Assembly (NCBI RefSeq): GCF_022968135.1 | Contig: NZ_JALJRA010000020.1 | Location: forward strand, 1-64,000 | DNA: 64,000 nucleotides | Source of the DNA: Pseudorhizobium tarimense | Lineage (GTDB): Bacteria > Pseudomonadota > Alphaproteobacteria > Rhizobiales > Rhizobiaceae | Reading direction: 5' to 3' | Shown here: positions 26,646 through 36,012 of the stretch, piece by piece | Numbering within the stretch: the stretch's first letter is position 1 | Layout of the letters: the number at the start of each line of letters is the position of its first letter | Translations under genes and position numbers: made by a program | The notes under the pieces: generated by a model | The model's database searches: none | Told to the model about the DNA's origin: nothing | The model's input: only the letters and a program-made list of their open reading frames with translations

Positions 26646-28006
26646 GCATGACCCTCGACTTTCTGATTAAAGGCGGATCCGTCATCACTGGTGATGGGAA
26701 GACGCATTTAGAGAAGGCCGTTATCGGCCTTTCGCGAGGCGAGCTCGTGGTTATTGCGCCCGGAGATCCCGAGCCGGGATTATCCGCGGGGCATGTAATC
26801 GATGCCACGCACTGCCTCGTATTTCCTGGTATCATCAATGCCCACGCTCATAACTGTGTCATGGGCCCGTCGATGCCAAGCGGCTCTGCGGCCCCCTCCC
26901 AATCTGAGGTCAACTGGCAGCGCAACAGGCATTTGCTGGCGGGGACGACTACGCTTCTCAACGTATGCGGCCTAGCCTTGCCAGAGGAATTGCGGATCGG
27001 CGACACGCATCCGCTCGATATCCAGGTGTCGACAGCGCATAGCCCCGCCAATATCCGTTCCGCTCTTTCTGTTGATGGCAAGGGATTGCATCAACGACAT
27101 TTGCAGATGACTGTTGAAACAGCCCTGTTGGCAGGTGCGAAGGCACTGGGAGAAGTGGGCGGCGGGCAGACACTCGGCGGCGGCGCGCAGGAATACAAGT
27201 TTATCCCGCAAGCGGTGAGACGTCACACAGGCCGCGACATCCACCCGCGTATTGCCCGGCGCCTGCGGGATGCAGTGGTAGGACGTTATCTGCGGCCGGA
27301 GGATGGAGCAAACGACGAACAGCTGCAGGACGAGCTCGTGGCTTGTGGGCTGGCGGATATACTCGACCCAGCCGCAGCGCGAAACCTGATCCTCGCGTCC
27401 GTCATGCCCTCCGTCGAACTCGCACTGGCAGGATTTGAAGAAATCGCTCGCTGTGCTGAGAGGACAGGCTATCCCGCGATCTTCCACAACTCGACACCTT
27501 CGGTGAAGACTCTTCTAGGCGTTGCCGAGCGATACCCGAAGGCGACGTTGATTGCCGGCCACTCCAACCACCCAATGTTTCAGCCAAGGGAGGCGGTCGA
27601 TTACGCGGTTGCGCTGAAACGGCGCAATGTCATCATCGACGTCTCTACGCTGGACTGCACTACGACGCGCTGGCGAAACGACCCGGCTAACCTCGATGCG
27701 CTTGTGGAAGCTGGTTGTGTCAATACCATCTCAACCGATTTCGCCGGAGGACATTGGGATACAATCCCGGAGGCCCTTCATCGCATCATCCGCAAAAGGC
27801 AGATGGACCCTGCGGCGGCGATCGCGCTTGCCACAGGCAACGTCGCCCGAACTTTCCCACAGCTTGCCGGTGACCGCGGTTTCATTGAGAATGGTAAGCG
27901 GGCCGATCTTGTTATTGCTGATCATGCCAACTGTGCCCGCATTCGACACGTCCTCATCAAGGGAAAGCTGGTTGTCAGCGATGGGGTCGTCTTGTCTGAT
28001 GGCTGA
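26642..28006 (+). CDS. Amidohydrolase-superfamily enzyme (enamidase-like metal site)
   Basis: 454 aa, TIM-barrel amidohydrolase. Candidate ligands can be placed: H68 and H70 (NAHAHN), E171 (LGEVGGG) as a bridging carboxylate instead of the usual lysine, H282 (IFHNST), H307 (AGHSNH) and catalytic D366 (STDFAGG). A glutamate bridge is known in enamidase and some related hydrolases, so cyclic amide or enamide hydrolysis is a reasonable guess. N- and C-terminal beta-sandwich parts (DFLIKGGSVITGDG; KRADLVIADH) are complete. Co-translated with the preceding regulator. Convergent with the PrpD-like gene. Exact substrate unknown. Confidence 0.85.
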   Translation: MSMTLDFLIKGGSVITGDGKTHLEKAVIGLSRGELVVIAPGDPEPGLSAGHVIDATHCLVFPGIINAHAHNCVMGPSMPSGSAAPSQSEVNWQRNRHLLAGTTTLLNVCGLALPEELRIGDTHPLDIQVSTAHSPANIRSALSVDGKGLHQRHLQMTVETALLAGAKALGEVGGGQTLGGGAQEYKFIPQAVRRHTGRDIHPRIARRLRDAVVGRYLRPEDGANDEQLQDELVACGLADILDPAAARNLILASVMPSVELALAGFEEIARCAERTGYPAIFHNSTPSVKTLLGVAERYPKATLIAGHSNHPMFQPREAVDYAVALKRRNVIIDVSTLDCTTTRWRNDPANLDALVEAGCVNTISTDFAGGHWDTIPEALHRIIRKRQMDPAAAIALATGNVARTFPQLAGDRGFIENGKRADLVIADHANCARIRHVLIKGKLVVSDGVVLSDG

Positions 28007-28056
28007 CGGCGTTGCCGCGTAGAAACAGGTATTCGGTGTGCGAACGCAACCAAGCA

Positions 28057-29414
28057 TCAGGGGCGGGGCTCTGGAAGGGGCCTGTTCAGTTGAAGCTGAA
28101 GTGACTGGTGATCTCCTCGCCGCAGACATTCGAATGCCTCGAGAAGCTGCGCCTGTCGCTGTTTTCCGAGTTGCCGCCTCGTGGACTTGGTGAACTTGGT
28201 GATCAGGTCCTTCCAACCCATGGGATGCCTGCATCGCCTCGGGGCGAGACCACGCCTGAGGAAATCGGGCCTGCATCGGTCTCGATGATGACCTGAGCAA
28301 GGGTCTCTGCGGGAAACCTCCGATCGATCTGCGGGTCCGCTTCAAGGGTGATCCTGGTGGCAAAAGAGGCGACTTCAGCATCGACAAGCAGGCTGTCATC
28401 GACCGGCGAAAGCGCCTGAACACCTCTGCAGACGGCTGCAGCCACGCAAAACGGCAGGCTGTACTGGATTTCGACGAGATTTGACGGGGTGTAGCTGTTC
28501 TGAAGACGCGTTGCCCACCCAAAGGTCCGAACACGGACGGCGCGGATCTCTGCTGTTTGTAGCGCAACGCTCTGCATCAGCGTGATGACCGCATCGATTG
28601 CAGGATGAATGTAGCGGCAGCAGGAATAAGGCTTGAAATAGACCCCGAGAAGGTCCCATCGCTCACCAAGTCCGTCCAGGATGGTGGAAGGATCGTAGAA
28701 ATCCGGGTGATCAAGCAGATCGCCTGGCCCTGTGAACCCTGCAGTGGCGAGGTCTAGTGCTGTCAAGCCGGTGACGACGCTCCATGGGATGCCTTCCTTG
28801 GCATGGTTGCCTGTTTGTCTCGAATAGCCTGAACTTCCGTTTGGCTGCTGGTTGGGAGACCAGCAGCCGGCGATCGCCATTGCGGATGCCGTGGTGGAAG
28901 CGTCACATCCCCTGATCGATGCGGCGGCGGCAACAGCGCCAAAGGCCGTCCAGCGCCCACTTTGGTGCGTGCTGATATTCAACGGGTTCTGAGCCGCCGC
29001 GATGCGCACACTCATCTCATAACCGGCAATCACTGCTGCGATCAGTGACTCTGGCGAAGGTGCTCGGCCATCACCCCCCTGGGTCAAGGCTGCGGGAATG
29101 ACAGCTGCGCCCGGGTGGCCGCGGGCTTTTCTATGGCCATCGTCGAAATCAAGCGCTGACATGGCAGCGGAATTCGAAAAGGCTGCTCCGATCGGGTTCA
29201 GGCGAAGGTTAGAAAACCAGACCGGCGATGCGCCGTTGGAGAACATACCCGCAGCAACGGATCGAGAAGCGCGAGCGGCAAGGGTATCGTGACCGGTCAC
29301 CGCTGCGGTGACAGCGTCTACGATGCAGCATGATGCCCTATCCCGCACCTCTTGCGGCGCCGCCAGAAAGGTCCCGGAGGTGATATGTTTGGCAAGTTGC
29401 TCTACTACCTCCAT
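28057..29414 (-). pseudogene. MmgE/PrpD family gene with a late frameshift
   Basis: The true start is Met 29414 (MEVVEQLAKHI), 2 bp after the stop of the upstream gene; a longer in-frame extension has no family similarity. PrpD motifs are present: FDDGHRKARGHPGAAVIPAA (~55-75), NHAKEGIPWS, FKPYSCCRYIHPAIDA. The main frame stops at 28203 right after PRGDAGIPW, about 50 residues short of the normal end. Shifting one base near 28208-28224 gives MGWKDLITKFTKSTRRQLG then AQLLEAFECL, exactly the kind of C-terminal helices the family has, ending at 28057. The protein made would be 403 aa and truncated. Family members are 2-methylcitrate dehydratase-like or cis-aconitate decarboxylase-like. A sequencing error is possible. 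Confidence 0.7.
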
Positions 29415-29416
29415 GG

Positions 29417-30484
29417 CTACACTCCGGGCGCAAGCATGGCTTGATTGTTCTCGTTCAAGAGCAATGTCTCGTAGACGTAGGCACCGACGTAGAGATCCAG
29501 CATGGGAAGGCCGACGCAGGTAATGTGCGTGGGTGCGCCAACAGGGCGTTTGCCCTTGAATGTCCCCAGGTTTTCGATCCCGAGCAGCGGACCCATGTGT
29601 TCGAGTGTCGTCCCACGGCGCGAGAAGTAGAGGGCAAGGCTCTGTGAGTTTCGCCGCGAAACCATCTCGATACTGTCGCACAGCACCAGTCCCTGCCGTA
29701 TCGCCTGTTGCAGATAACCCCCCGGCGTTTCGTCTCCCCCCAGATGCAGGACTAGTGCATCTCTGACGTTCGTTGCTTCGAAGACGGGTGATTTGGCATT
29801 GGTTGCCGTGATGATCAGATCCGACTGCGCCAGTGCTTCGGCTCCGTCTGCCGCGGTTAGCTCGAAGGAGATCCGTGGTCGCAATCGCGCAACCAGATCT
29901 GCAGCCGACGTTCTGGTGCGGCTTTGCACGGTGAGCGCGTTGACTAGATGGGCGCCCCAGTCTTCGATCGCGAGTATGATCCGCTCGGCGATGGGGCCAG
30001 CACCAAACAGGAAGATCGAAATCCGCTCGCGGCCTTGAAAGAAACGGTCAATGACGAATGTTGCGTAGCTTGCCGTGCGCGCTGCCGAAATGTCCGTCGC
30101 ATCCATGGCGCAGAGCGGTGTCATGGTGAGCTTGTCCAACAGCAGGATTGTAGAGGACGAGCGGGCCAGCCCGATCCGACGGTTAAGCGCATTGGCGCCA
30201 ACGATCTTGACGCCACCATAGGTCTTGTTGACGCTTGACAGACAGGAGAGCTTCCAGCCAAGGCGCTCCGGAAGTTGCGATGTCCGCTTCAGCGTTTTCA
30301 GTTCTGGGAGTTCATCGGCCGATATGCTGATCGTCGATTTCAATCCGTAAGCCGTTCCCGCCGCAATGTCGTCAAAGGCTCGGCGGGCGACCCGGTGAAG
30401 TCGCGCCCCGTCTAGCAAGCCATCGCATGCCGCGATCTCGTTCCTGTCGTACCATTTGAAGGAGTTCGTGTGTTCGACAGCCAT
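29417..30484 (-). CDS. Ornithine cyclodeaminase/mu-crystallin family protein
   Basis: 355 aa. Rossmann nucleotide-binding loop FLFGAGPIAERI (~165-176) after the family segment MDATDISAARTASYATFV. The family includes ornithine cyclodeaminase, alanine dehydrogenase, ketimine reductase and SbnB-type enzymes; the N-terminal region is divergent, so I would not name a substrate. A PrpD-family gene follows 2 bp later. The 228-bp gap upstream may hold a promoter, so this pair may be a separate transcript within the minus-strand run. Confidence 0.85.
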   Translation of the reverse strand: MAVEHTNSFKWYDRNEIAACDGLLDGARLHRVARRAFDDIAAGTAYGLKSTISISADELPELKTLKRTSQLPERLGWKLSCLSSVNKTYGGVKIVGANALNRRIGLARSSSTILLLDKLTMTPLCAMDATDISAARTASYATFVIDRFFQGRERISIFLFGAGPIAERIILAIEDWGAHLVNALTVQSRTRTSAADLVARLRPRISFELTAADGAEALAQSDLIITATNAKSPVFEATNVRDALVLHLGGDETPGGYLQQAIRQGLVLCDSIEMVSRRNSQSLALYFSRRGTTLEHMGPLLGIENLGTFKGKRPVGAPTHITCVGLPMLDLYVGAYVYETLLLNENNQAMLAPGV

Positions 30485-30712
30485 CTTCTGCCCTCCGTCT
30501 TGTGGAGGAATTGTCCATGCTGCCTAGGAGTCTGAAAAGACAATATTGGATAAACGAAAGGTGGTCGTGTGCCCTGTGTTCACATTCGCTGATCGTGGAG
30601 TGCTGGCATCTCAGTCTACAGAGCGGCCACGGAGGACGTCGCCGCCCAGCGACCGAGGGCGTCCTTCTCCCTTTCAGGCGAAGGGGCGCCGCCGGCCGCA
30701 AGAAGTTCAGGA

Positions 30713-31582
30713 TCATGCATGAACGTGCGACGTTTTCAGGCCATGGCAGAGCCGACAGCCGGGAAAATCCTCCCGATGGGCAGTCATGGGAATGATGTTG
30801 CGGACGTCTCGCAGGCGTTGCGGATCGATATGGGACGTCACGATGCCTACGCCATCAGAGGCACGCGCGACGACTTGTCCCCAGGGATCGCAGATCATCG
30901 AATTTCCGTAGTAGCTTCTCGTTTCGCCATTGGCGGCAGCGTAAGAGCCCCATTGCCCGCAGGCGATAAAGTAGGCCTGGAATTCGATGGCTCTGGCACG
31001 GCACAACACCTCCCAATGATCCTTGCCAGTCTGCAAAGTGAATGCCGCCGGCAGGACGATGACATCGACCCTTTGCGAGGCGAGGGCGTCAAACAGTCGC
31101 GAGAACCTAAGATCATAGCAGATGGCGCATCCGATCCTCAGTCCATGCGCTTCATAGACGAACAGATCTTCTCCGCGGGCGACGGTCGCCGATTCCCGGT
31201 AAGCCTTGCCGTCTGGCGCCGTGATATCGAACAGATGGATCTTCCGGTAACGGCCAACCTCGCGGCCGGAGTCATCGAAGATAACGCTGGTGTTGAAGAC
31301 GTGCCTCTCCCCAGGGATGCGTTCCAATAGGCTCCCACCATGGATCCAGACGCGGTGTTGCCCTGCAATTTCCTGCAACATTCGATAAGCCTTGCCGCCC
31401 GGCATGCTGTCGGCGGCGTCGACCTTTTGATGTGCAGTGCCGCCGGCCCAATCAAAATGTTCGGGCAGGACCAACAGGTCGGGGCGATCTCTGTCGATTG
31501 CCTGCAACAGGAGCCGTTCTGCCTGCTCGAGATTGCCGGCGACATCTGGCTGAGAGTTCATCTGGATGAGCGAGACTTTCAT
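30713..31582 (-). CDS. Nitrilase-superfamily amidase (carbon-nitrogen hydrolase), 289 aa
   Basis: The start is Met 31582 (MKVSLIQMNSQPDV), the usual N-terminal strand of the family; the frame upstream is unrelated. The catalytic triad is complete: Glu in LLVLPEHFDW, Lys in RYRKIHLFD, Cys in GCAICYDLRF. The length fits omega-amidase/Nit-type or aliphatic amide hydrolases, which release ammonia from carboxamides. The ATG overlaps the RraA-like stop by 4 bp. It probably hydrolyses an amide intermediate of the compound imported by the linked ABC system; inference. Confidence 0.9.
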   Translation of the reverse strand: MKVSLIQMNSQPDVAGNLEQAERLLLQAIDRDRPDLLVLPEHFDWAGGTAHQKVDAADSMPGGKAYRMLQEIAGQHRVWIHGGSLLERIPGERHVFNTSVIFDDSGREVGRYRKIHLFDITAPDGKAYRESATVARGEDLFVYEAHGLRIGCAICYDLRFSRLFDALASQRVDVIVLPAAFTLQTGKDHWEVLCRARAIEFQAYFIACGQWGSYAAANGETRSYYGNSMICDPWGQVVARASDGVGIVTSHIDPQRLRDVRNIIPMTAHREDFPGCRLCHGLKTSHVHA

Positions 31583-32229
31583 GACTGTTCCTCTGTCGCA
31601 AAGTCGAAGATTGACCGCCCCTTGGCGAGGTGGGGCCGTAAGGCAGCGGAGCGCTGTTGGCGGGCGAGTGCCTGCTTGGCGAGGACGCGCATATGGGAGG
31701 CCGGCGCGGCGAAGATCCCGGACGGATCGGCGAGGACGGCATAACCGGGAAGAATGGCAGCGCCGCCGCAGGCCACTGGCAGATTGATCGACCCGCCGAT
31801 CCGATACGTGCGATTTGTCGTCTTTGCCGAGACGCCGCGGCACCAGACCGGCAGGCCCACGGCCTTGATCTCGTCGACGTCCGTGCAGGGGCCGTCGACA
31901 ATGATCGCGGCCGCACCCTTTGCCTTGGCAGCGGTTGCAACACCGCCACCCACGCAGGCGATGTCATCCTGATCGACGCGTGAGATAACGAGAACGTCTC
32001 CTGGAACGATGAGATCGACCGCCTTGTAGATCACCGTGCCGTCGCGGCCTGGTGCTGCAACTGTCAGCGCTCGCCCTGCAATTTTTGCAGGAAAAACGGG
32101 TCGCACGGTCGGCGCCAGGAAACCCAGATGCTCGATGTGGCCGATCGTGGCTGTTTCGACGTCCTGAAGCAGGTTGCAAAGATCCTCCGGGAGGGCCGGT
32201 GAGCCCTCCCCAAATCTGTAGATTTCCAT
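31579..32229 (-). CDS. RraA-like / HMG-aldolase-fold protein, 216 aa
   Basis: The start is Met 32229 (MEIYRFGEG). RraA-fold signatures: TATIGHIEHLG at the N-terminus, GTVIYKAVDLIVPGDVLVIS, and AAAIIVDGPCTDVDEI with the metal-site Asp region. Members are 4-hydroxy-4-methyl-2-oxoglutarate/4-carboxy-4-hydroxy-2-oxoadipate aldolases or oxaloacetate decarboxylases, or the RNase E inhibitor RraA; in catabolic operons an aldolase/decarboxylase role is more likely. Coupled to the nitrilase-family gene by a 4-bp overlap and 22 bp after the dioxygenase gene. Confidence 0.86.
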   Translation of the reverse strand: MEIYRFGEGSPALPEDLCNLLQDVETATIGHIEHLGFLAPTVRPVFPAKIAGRALTVAAPGRDGTVIYKAVDLIVPGDVLVISRVDQDDIACVGGGVATAAKAKGAAAIIVDGPCTDVDEIKAVGLPVWCRGVSAKTTNRTYRIGGSINLPVACGGAAILPGYAVLADPSGIFAAPASHMRVLAKQALARQQRSAALRPHLAKGRSIFDFATEEQS

Positions 32230-32251
32230 GAAGTTTACAGCCTTCGCGCTA

Positions 32252-33118
32252 TCAGACCGGACGTTCGCCGGATGTCGTGGTCCGGTGCATGATTCTCGTG
32301 AAGCTCGGGTCAAACGAGTCGCGACGATGCATCGTGCAGCGGTTGTCCCACATCATGATGTCGCCCTTGTCCCACTTCTGGACAAAGATCTCGCTGTTTT
32401 CGGTGGTGTGCTTCCAGAGCTGTTCGAGAAGGTCGTGGCTTTCGTCGAGTGGCATGCCGACGATCCAGGCACCTTCGATGGTTCCGCCCAGGTAGAGGGC
32501 CTTGCGCAAGGTTTCGGGATGGGTACGCACCAGCGGATGAACTATACCTTCCCATTCCCGGAAATCTTCGCTGCGGGGTTCGCTCTTACCCAGGCGGAGT
32601 TTTCCCGTCTTGTCGTAGACGCGCTGGAAGAAAATCTGTCGCCCGTCGACTGCCTTGCTAAGCTCCTCCGGCAAGGTTTCATAGGCGAGATAGGTAGACA
32701 GAAAATTGGTGTCACCACCGCTCGGGGGGACTTCGACAGCATGAAGAATGGCGCCTGCCGGTGGCTTCTCGTAAAACCAGGTGTCGGTGTGCCAGGTGGC
32801 CTCACTGTTGCCCATTGCCCCGGTCGGCTTGCCATCCTTGACCGTATTGGCGATGACCAGGATCTCCTTGTGACGGGGATGGCCACCCTCCTGAAGCTGC
32901 TTTGGATGGATCACGAAGTCGCCGAAGTGGCGCGAAAACGTAATTTGCTGCTCGTCCGTGACCGAAGCGTGGCGGAAGCGGAGAACGCCGTATTGCAGCC
33001 AGTACTTGCGCACCTGCGCGATGTCATTTTCGTCGTAGGCGTCGAAATCGAAACCGACGACGTCTGCGCATACATTGTTGCCGTCCTGGACGATGGATAC
33101 TCTATTCTTGTTGAGCAT
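32252..33118 (-). CDS. TauD/TfdA-family 2-oxoglutarate-dependent dioxygenase
   Basis: 288 aa with the iron facial triad visible: His110 and Asp112 (TWHTDTWF) and distal His264 (CTMHRRDSF), plus the 2-oxoglutarate-binding arginine in the TRIMHRTT segment (~275-279). It oxidises its substrate with O2 and 2-oxoglutarate, often cleaving C-N, C-S or C-O bonds. Located between the ABC importer and amidase/aldolase genes, it may perform the first oxygenation of the imported compound. 107 bp separate it from the upstream ATPase gene, still likely the same transcript. Confidence 0.92.
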   Translation of the reverse strand: MLNKNRVSIVQDGNNVCADVVGFDFDAYDENDIAQVRKYWLQYGVLRFRHASVTDEQQITFSRHFGDFVIHPKQLQEGGHPRHKEILVIANTVKDGKPTGAMGNSEATWHTDTWFYEKPPAGAILHAVEVPPSGGDTNFLSTYLAYETLPEELSKAVDGRQIFFQRVYDKTGKLRLGKSEPRSEDFREWEGIVHPLVRTHPETLRKALYLGGTIEGAWIVGMPLDESHDLLEQLWKHTTENSEIFVQKWDKGDIMMWDNRCTMHRRDSFDPSFTRIMHRTTTSGERPV

Positions 33119-33225
33119 GATCTGCCCTCTCTTTGCGTGTTTGTTGACATCCGCAGCCTAGAAAAGCCGGGCCTTTGTCTTCCAATCGGGAGATGCTGCG
33201 ATTGATTGCTTCCGGGCAACAATCG

Positions 33226-34311
33226 CTACCGCGGCAGCAGCTGAACTGCCTCACGCTCGATCGAGAGGAACACTGTTTGGTTTGAGGTGAGTCCGGGCAA
33301 TCGGGTGGAACGGACCAATGACTTCAAGACAGTTCCGTCCTGCAAAGTGACAAAGCAGTCGAAATAAGCACCGAGATTGACCATCCGGGTCAGCGTGCCT
33401 GCGAGGCGATTGGCGGACGTCGATGCGTCAGATTCCACCATTGTCAGCCGAACAGCCTCCGGCCGAATGCAGCAGTATTGGGGCGGGTCGGCGAGCGTGT
33501 CGTCCGGTGTCTTTGCTCTCAGCGATAGGCCTGTTGCAACCGACACAACCCAATCTTTTCCGCTTCGCTGGACCTCCTGGATCGGCAGGAGGTTTGATTT
33601 GCCGATGAAGTCGGCAACAAAACTGGAGCGAGGATGATCGTAGATGTCAGCCGGTCGCCCGCATTGGGCGACAACACCGTTCTGCATCACCACGATGCGG
33701 TCCGACATCGCCATTGCCTCGTCCTGATCATGGGTGACGTAGACAAATGTCATCGCCAGCTGCTCCTGGATGTCCTTGAGCTCGACCCGCATGGCTTCGC
33801 GCAGTTTCAGATCGAGATTGGAAAGCGGCTCGTCGAGAAGAAGGAGCGATGGCTCTGGCGCGATGGCGCGTGCCAGTGCGGCGCGCTGTTGCTGGCCGCC
33901 TGAGAGCTCCTTCGGGTAACGCTCCCCATATCCGTCGAGATGGACGCGACGCAGCGCGTGCTTGACCGCGTCCCGGATCTCTCCGATCGGACGCTTCTTC
34001 ATCTTAAGGCCGAAGGCGACGTTCTCCTCGACGGTCATATGGGGAAAAAGAGCGTAGTTCTGGAATACCATGCCAATCCCTCTTTTCTCAGGAGGGACGC
34101 CATTTTGGCTCTTTCCGCGGATACGGATGTCTCCGCTCGAGGGGTGGGCGAATCCGGCAATCATATTGAGTGTGGTGGTCTTGCCGCATCCGGAAGGTCC
34201 AAGAATGCTGACGAATTCGCCTGCCGGTATCGCCAGGTTGACCTCGTTGACAGCGCGGTGGCTTCCATAGGCTTTGGTGACGGAGATCATTTCGATGTCG
34301 TTGGAGCTCAT
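33226..34311 (-). CDS. ABC transporter ATP-binding protein, PotA type
   Basis: 361 aa. Walker A GPSGCGKTTTLN (~38-49), signature LSGGQQQRAALARA, Walker B SLLLLDEPLSNLD, H-loop VTHDQDEAMAM, and a C-terminal TOBE region as in spermidine/putrescine and ferric-iron importers. The start overlaps the permease stop by 4 bp. Energises the two permeases and binding protein encoded upstream. All catalytic motifs are intact. Confidence 0.94.
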   Translation of the reverse strand: MSSNDIEMISVTKAYGSHRAVNEVNLAIPAGEFVSILGPSGCGKTTTLNMIAGFAHPSSGDIRIRGKSQNGVPPEKRGIGMVFQNYALFPHMTVEENVAFGLKMKKRPIGEIRDAVKHALRRVHLDGYGERYPKELSGGQQQRAALARAIAPEPSLLLLDEPLSNLDLKLREAMRVELKDIQEQLAMTFVYVTHDQDEAMAMSDRIVVMQNGVVAQCGRPADIYDHPRSSFVADFIGKSNLLPIQEVQRSGKDWVVSVATGLSLRAKTPDDTLADPPQYCCIRPEAVRLTMVESDASTSANRLAGTLTRMVNLGAYFDCFVTLQDGTVLKSLVRSTRLPGLTSNQTVFLSIEREAVQLLPR

Positions 34312-35111
34312 TTGCTTCCTCCGTGAATCTGCGTGGAGAAGCCGCCGATCTTTTCGAAGACGAGGATGGCGGTGAGGATAAAGGCAAGCGATGCCACGTT
34401 AACCGCGGCCAGAACGGGGTCGAGGCTATATTCCATGTGATTGATCACGGTGATTGGGAGCGTCGTCTCGCCAGGCCGCACGAGAAACACGGACAAGGGG
34501 ATGTTGTTGAAGGACAAGATGAAGGCGAAGGTCATCCCGGAGAACAGGCCGGGCTTGATGATCGGCAGAAGAATGAAGCGGATGCGCTGGGCGGCGGTTG
34601 CGCCAAGGATGCGGCCGGCCTGATCCAGCCTCTTGTCGAAATTATACATCGCCCCTGCAATCATGCGCAAAACGAAGGGGAGTGTGAGGATGATGTGCGC
34701 CATGACGAGGCCCGGCGTGCCGAGAAGCGAATAGAACCCGGAGGAGGACAAGAACAGGACGATCGCCACACCCTTGACGATCTGCGGCACCGCCAGTGGC
34801 GATACCAAAAAGGCCATGATCGTCTCGTGGCCTGGGCACTTCTGGTAGGCGACGGCATAGGCCGCCAGGAAGCCAAGCAGGCCGCTCAGAGCCGTGACGA
34901 TGGCCGCGAGCTTGATGCTGAGCAAGAACGGATCAAGCCAGCGGCTGGCGGTGAGCGCCGTAAACCACTGAAACGTCCACTCCGACGGGTTGAAGGTGAT
35001 CGTTGTTGTGGGGCTGACGGACGCTGCAAGGACCACCAGAATGGGGAGGGCAATGAAGGCGAGGATCAGGAACAACGAAAGCTGGAAAGCGAAAGATAAA
35101 AGTCGGTCCAT
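34308..35111 (-). CDS. ABC transporter permease, PotC/PotI type
   Basis: 267 aa with about six helices. The C-proximal docking loop reads AGRILGATAAQRIRFILLPII, the EAA-type motif (AGRILGATAAQ then IRFILLPII), followed by PGLFSGMTFAFILSFNNIPLS typical of PotC (split as PGLFSGMTFAF and ILSFNNIPLS). Second inner-membrane subunit of the importer. 9 bp separate it from the preceding permease gene. Confidence 0.92.
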   Translation of the reverse strand: MDRLLSFAFQLSLFLILAFIALPILVVLAASVSPTTTITFNPSEWTFQWFTALTASRWLDPFLLSIKLAAIVTALSGLLGFLAAYAVAYQKCPGHETIMAFLVSPLAVPQIVKGVAIVLFLSSSGFYSLLGTPGLVMAHIILTLPFVLRMIAGAMYNFDKRLDQAGRILGATAAQRIRFILLPIIKPGLFSGMTFAFILSFNNIPLSVFLVRPGETTLPITVINHMEYSLDPVLAAVNVASLAFILTAILVFEKIGGFSTQIHGGSK

Positions 35112-35120
35112 TGTCGCACC

Positions 35121-36005
35121 TCAAACATGAAGCTTCCGCTGGAGGCGCGCTTCTGCGCGCGTGCCAGCAAGGGTCATGGTCAGCATCAGGATCAGAAGCA
35201 GCACTGCCATGACGGCAGCCAAGGGCCAATCGATGTAAAAAAGGACCTGCTCGTAGACCATGGTCGCCAGAACCTTGAAGCCGGCGCCGCCGAGGAGCGC
35301 AGGGGTCGCATAGGCGCTGGCCGACATCGTGAAGGCGATCAGCAGTGAGCTGACAATACCTGGGACCGACAGCGGCAGGATAATGCGACGGATGATCGAC
35401 AAGCGTGATGCGCCGAGGATTTGTGCTGCGCGCTCGAGATTAGGATCGATGCCCTGAATGCTCGTCAGCAAGGAGAGGATACCGAAGGGCAGCACGACAT
35501 GGGTCAAACCGATCACCACGCCCAACAGGTTTTTCGACAGCGGTAGGGGCTCTGAGATCATGCCGGACCAGATCAGAATTGAGTTGATTGCCCCGTGATC
35601 TTCCAGGATGACCAGCCAGCCATAGGTCCGCAGCACCACGCCCGCCAGCTCTGGCGCAATGGCAAGGGCGAAGACGACGGTGCGCCATCGTGAGGTCGAT
35701 CGGGCGAGGTAGTACGCGACGGGGTAGGCCATGACGGTCACGCAAATCGCGACCAATCCAGACATCAAAGCCGTCCGCCACAGGCCGGCCAGCATTAAGT
35801 CGTCGCTGAAAAACCGCTGGTAGTTGTCAAGCGTCAACAGTGCGCCGTCGGCACCGCGAAAGCTCAGCGCGATCATCATCCCCATGGGGATAGCGAAGAT
35901 GAAGATCAGCATGATCGAGGGCGGCGCAAGCGGCAGGAATTGGCCGAAGCGGATGGGAAGTCGTGTCGGCTGAGGCGTGATGGAGAGTGTATCCGTTGAT
36001 GTCAT
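35121..36005 (-). CDS. ABC transporter permease, PotB/PotH type
   Basis: 294 aa from Met 36005 (MTSTDTLSITPQ), preferred over an upstream frame start at 36083 that would overlap the binding-protein gene. EAA-type loop: ERAAQILGASRLSIIRRIIL. The C-terminal region LAAVMAVLLLILMLTMTL is the final helix. It forms the channel with the 34308-35111 protein. Inner membrane. Confidence 0.92.
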   Translation of the reverse strand: MTSTDTLSITPQPTRLPIRFGQFLPLAPPSIMLIFIFAIPMGMMIALSFRGADGALLTLDNYQRFFSDDLMLAGLWRTALMSGLVAICVTVMAYPVAYYLARSTSRWRTVVFALAIAPELAGVVLRTYGWLVILEDHGAINSILIWSGMISEPLPLSKNLLGVVIGLTHVVLPFGILSLLTSIQGIDPNLERAAQILGASRLSIIRRIILPLSVPGIVSSLLIAFTMSASAYATPALLGGAGFKVLATMVYEQVLFYIDWPLAAVMAVLLLILMLTMTLAGTRAEARLQRKLHV

Positions 36006-36012
36006 CCGAAAA

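Noticed and set aside
29415-29681. N-terminal extension of the PrpD-like frame
   Set aside because: It overlaps the ornithine-cyclodeaminase-family gene, and family similarity begins at Met 29414.
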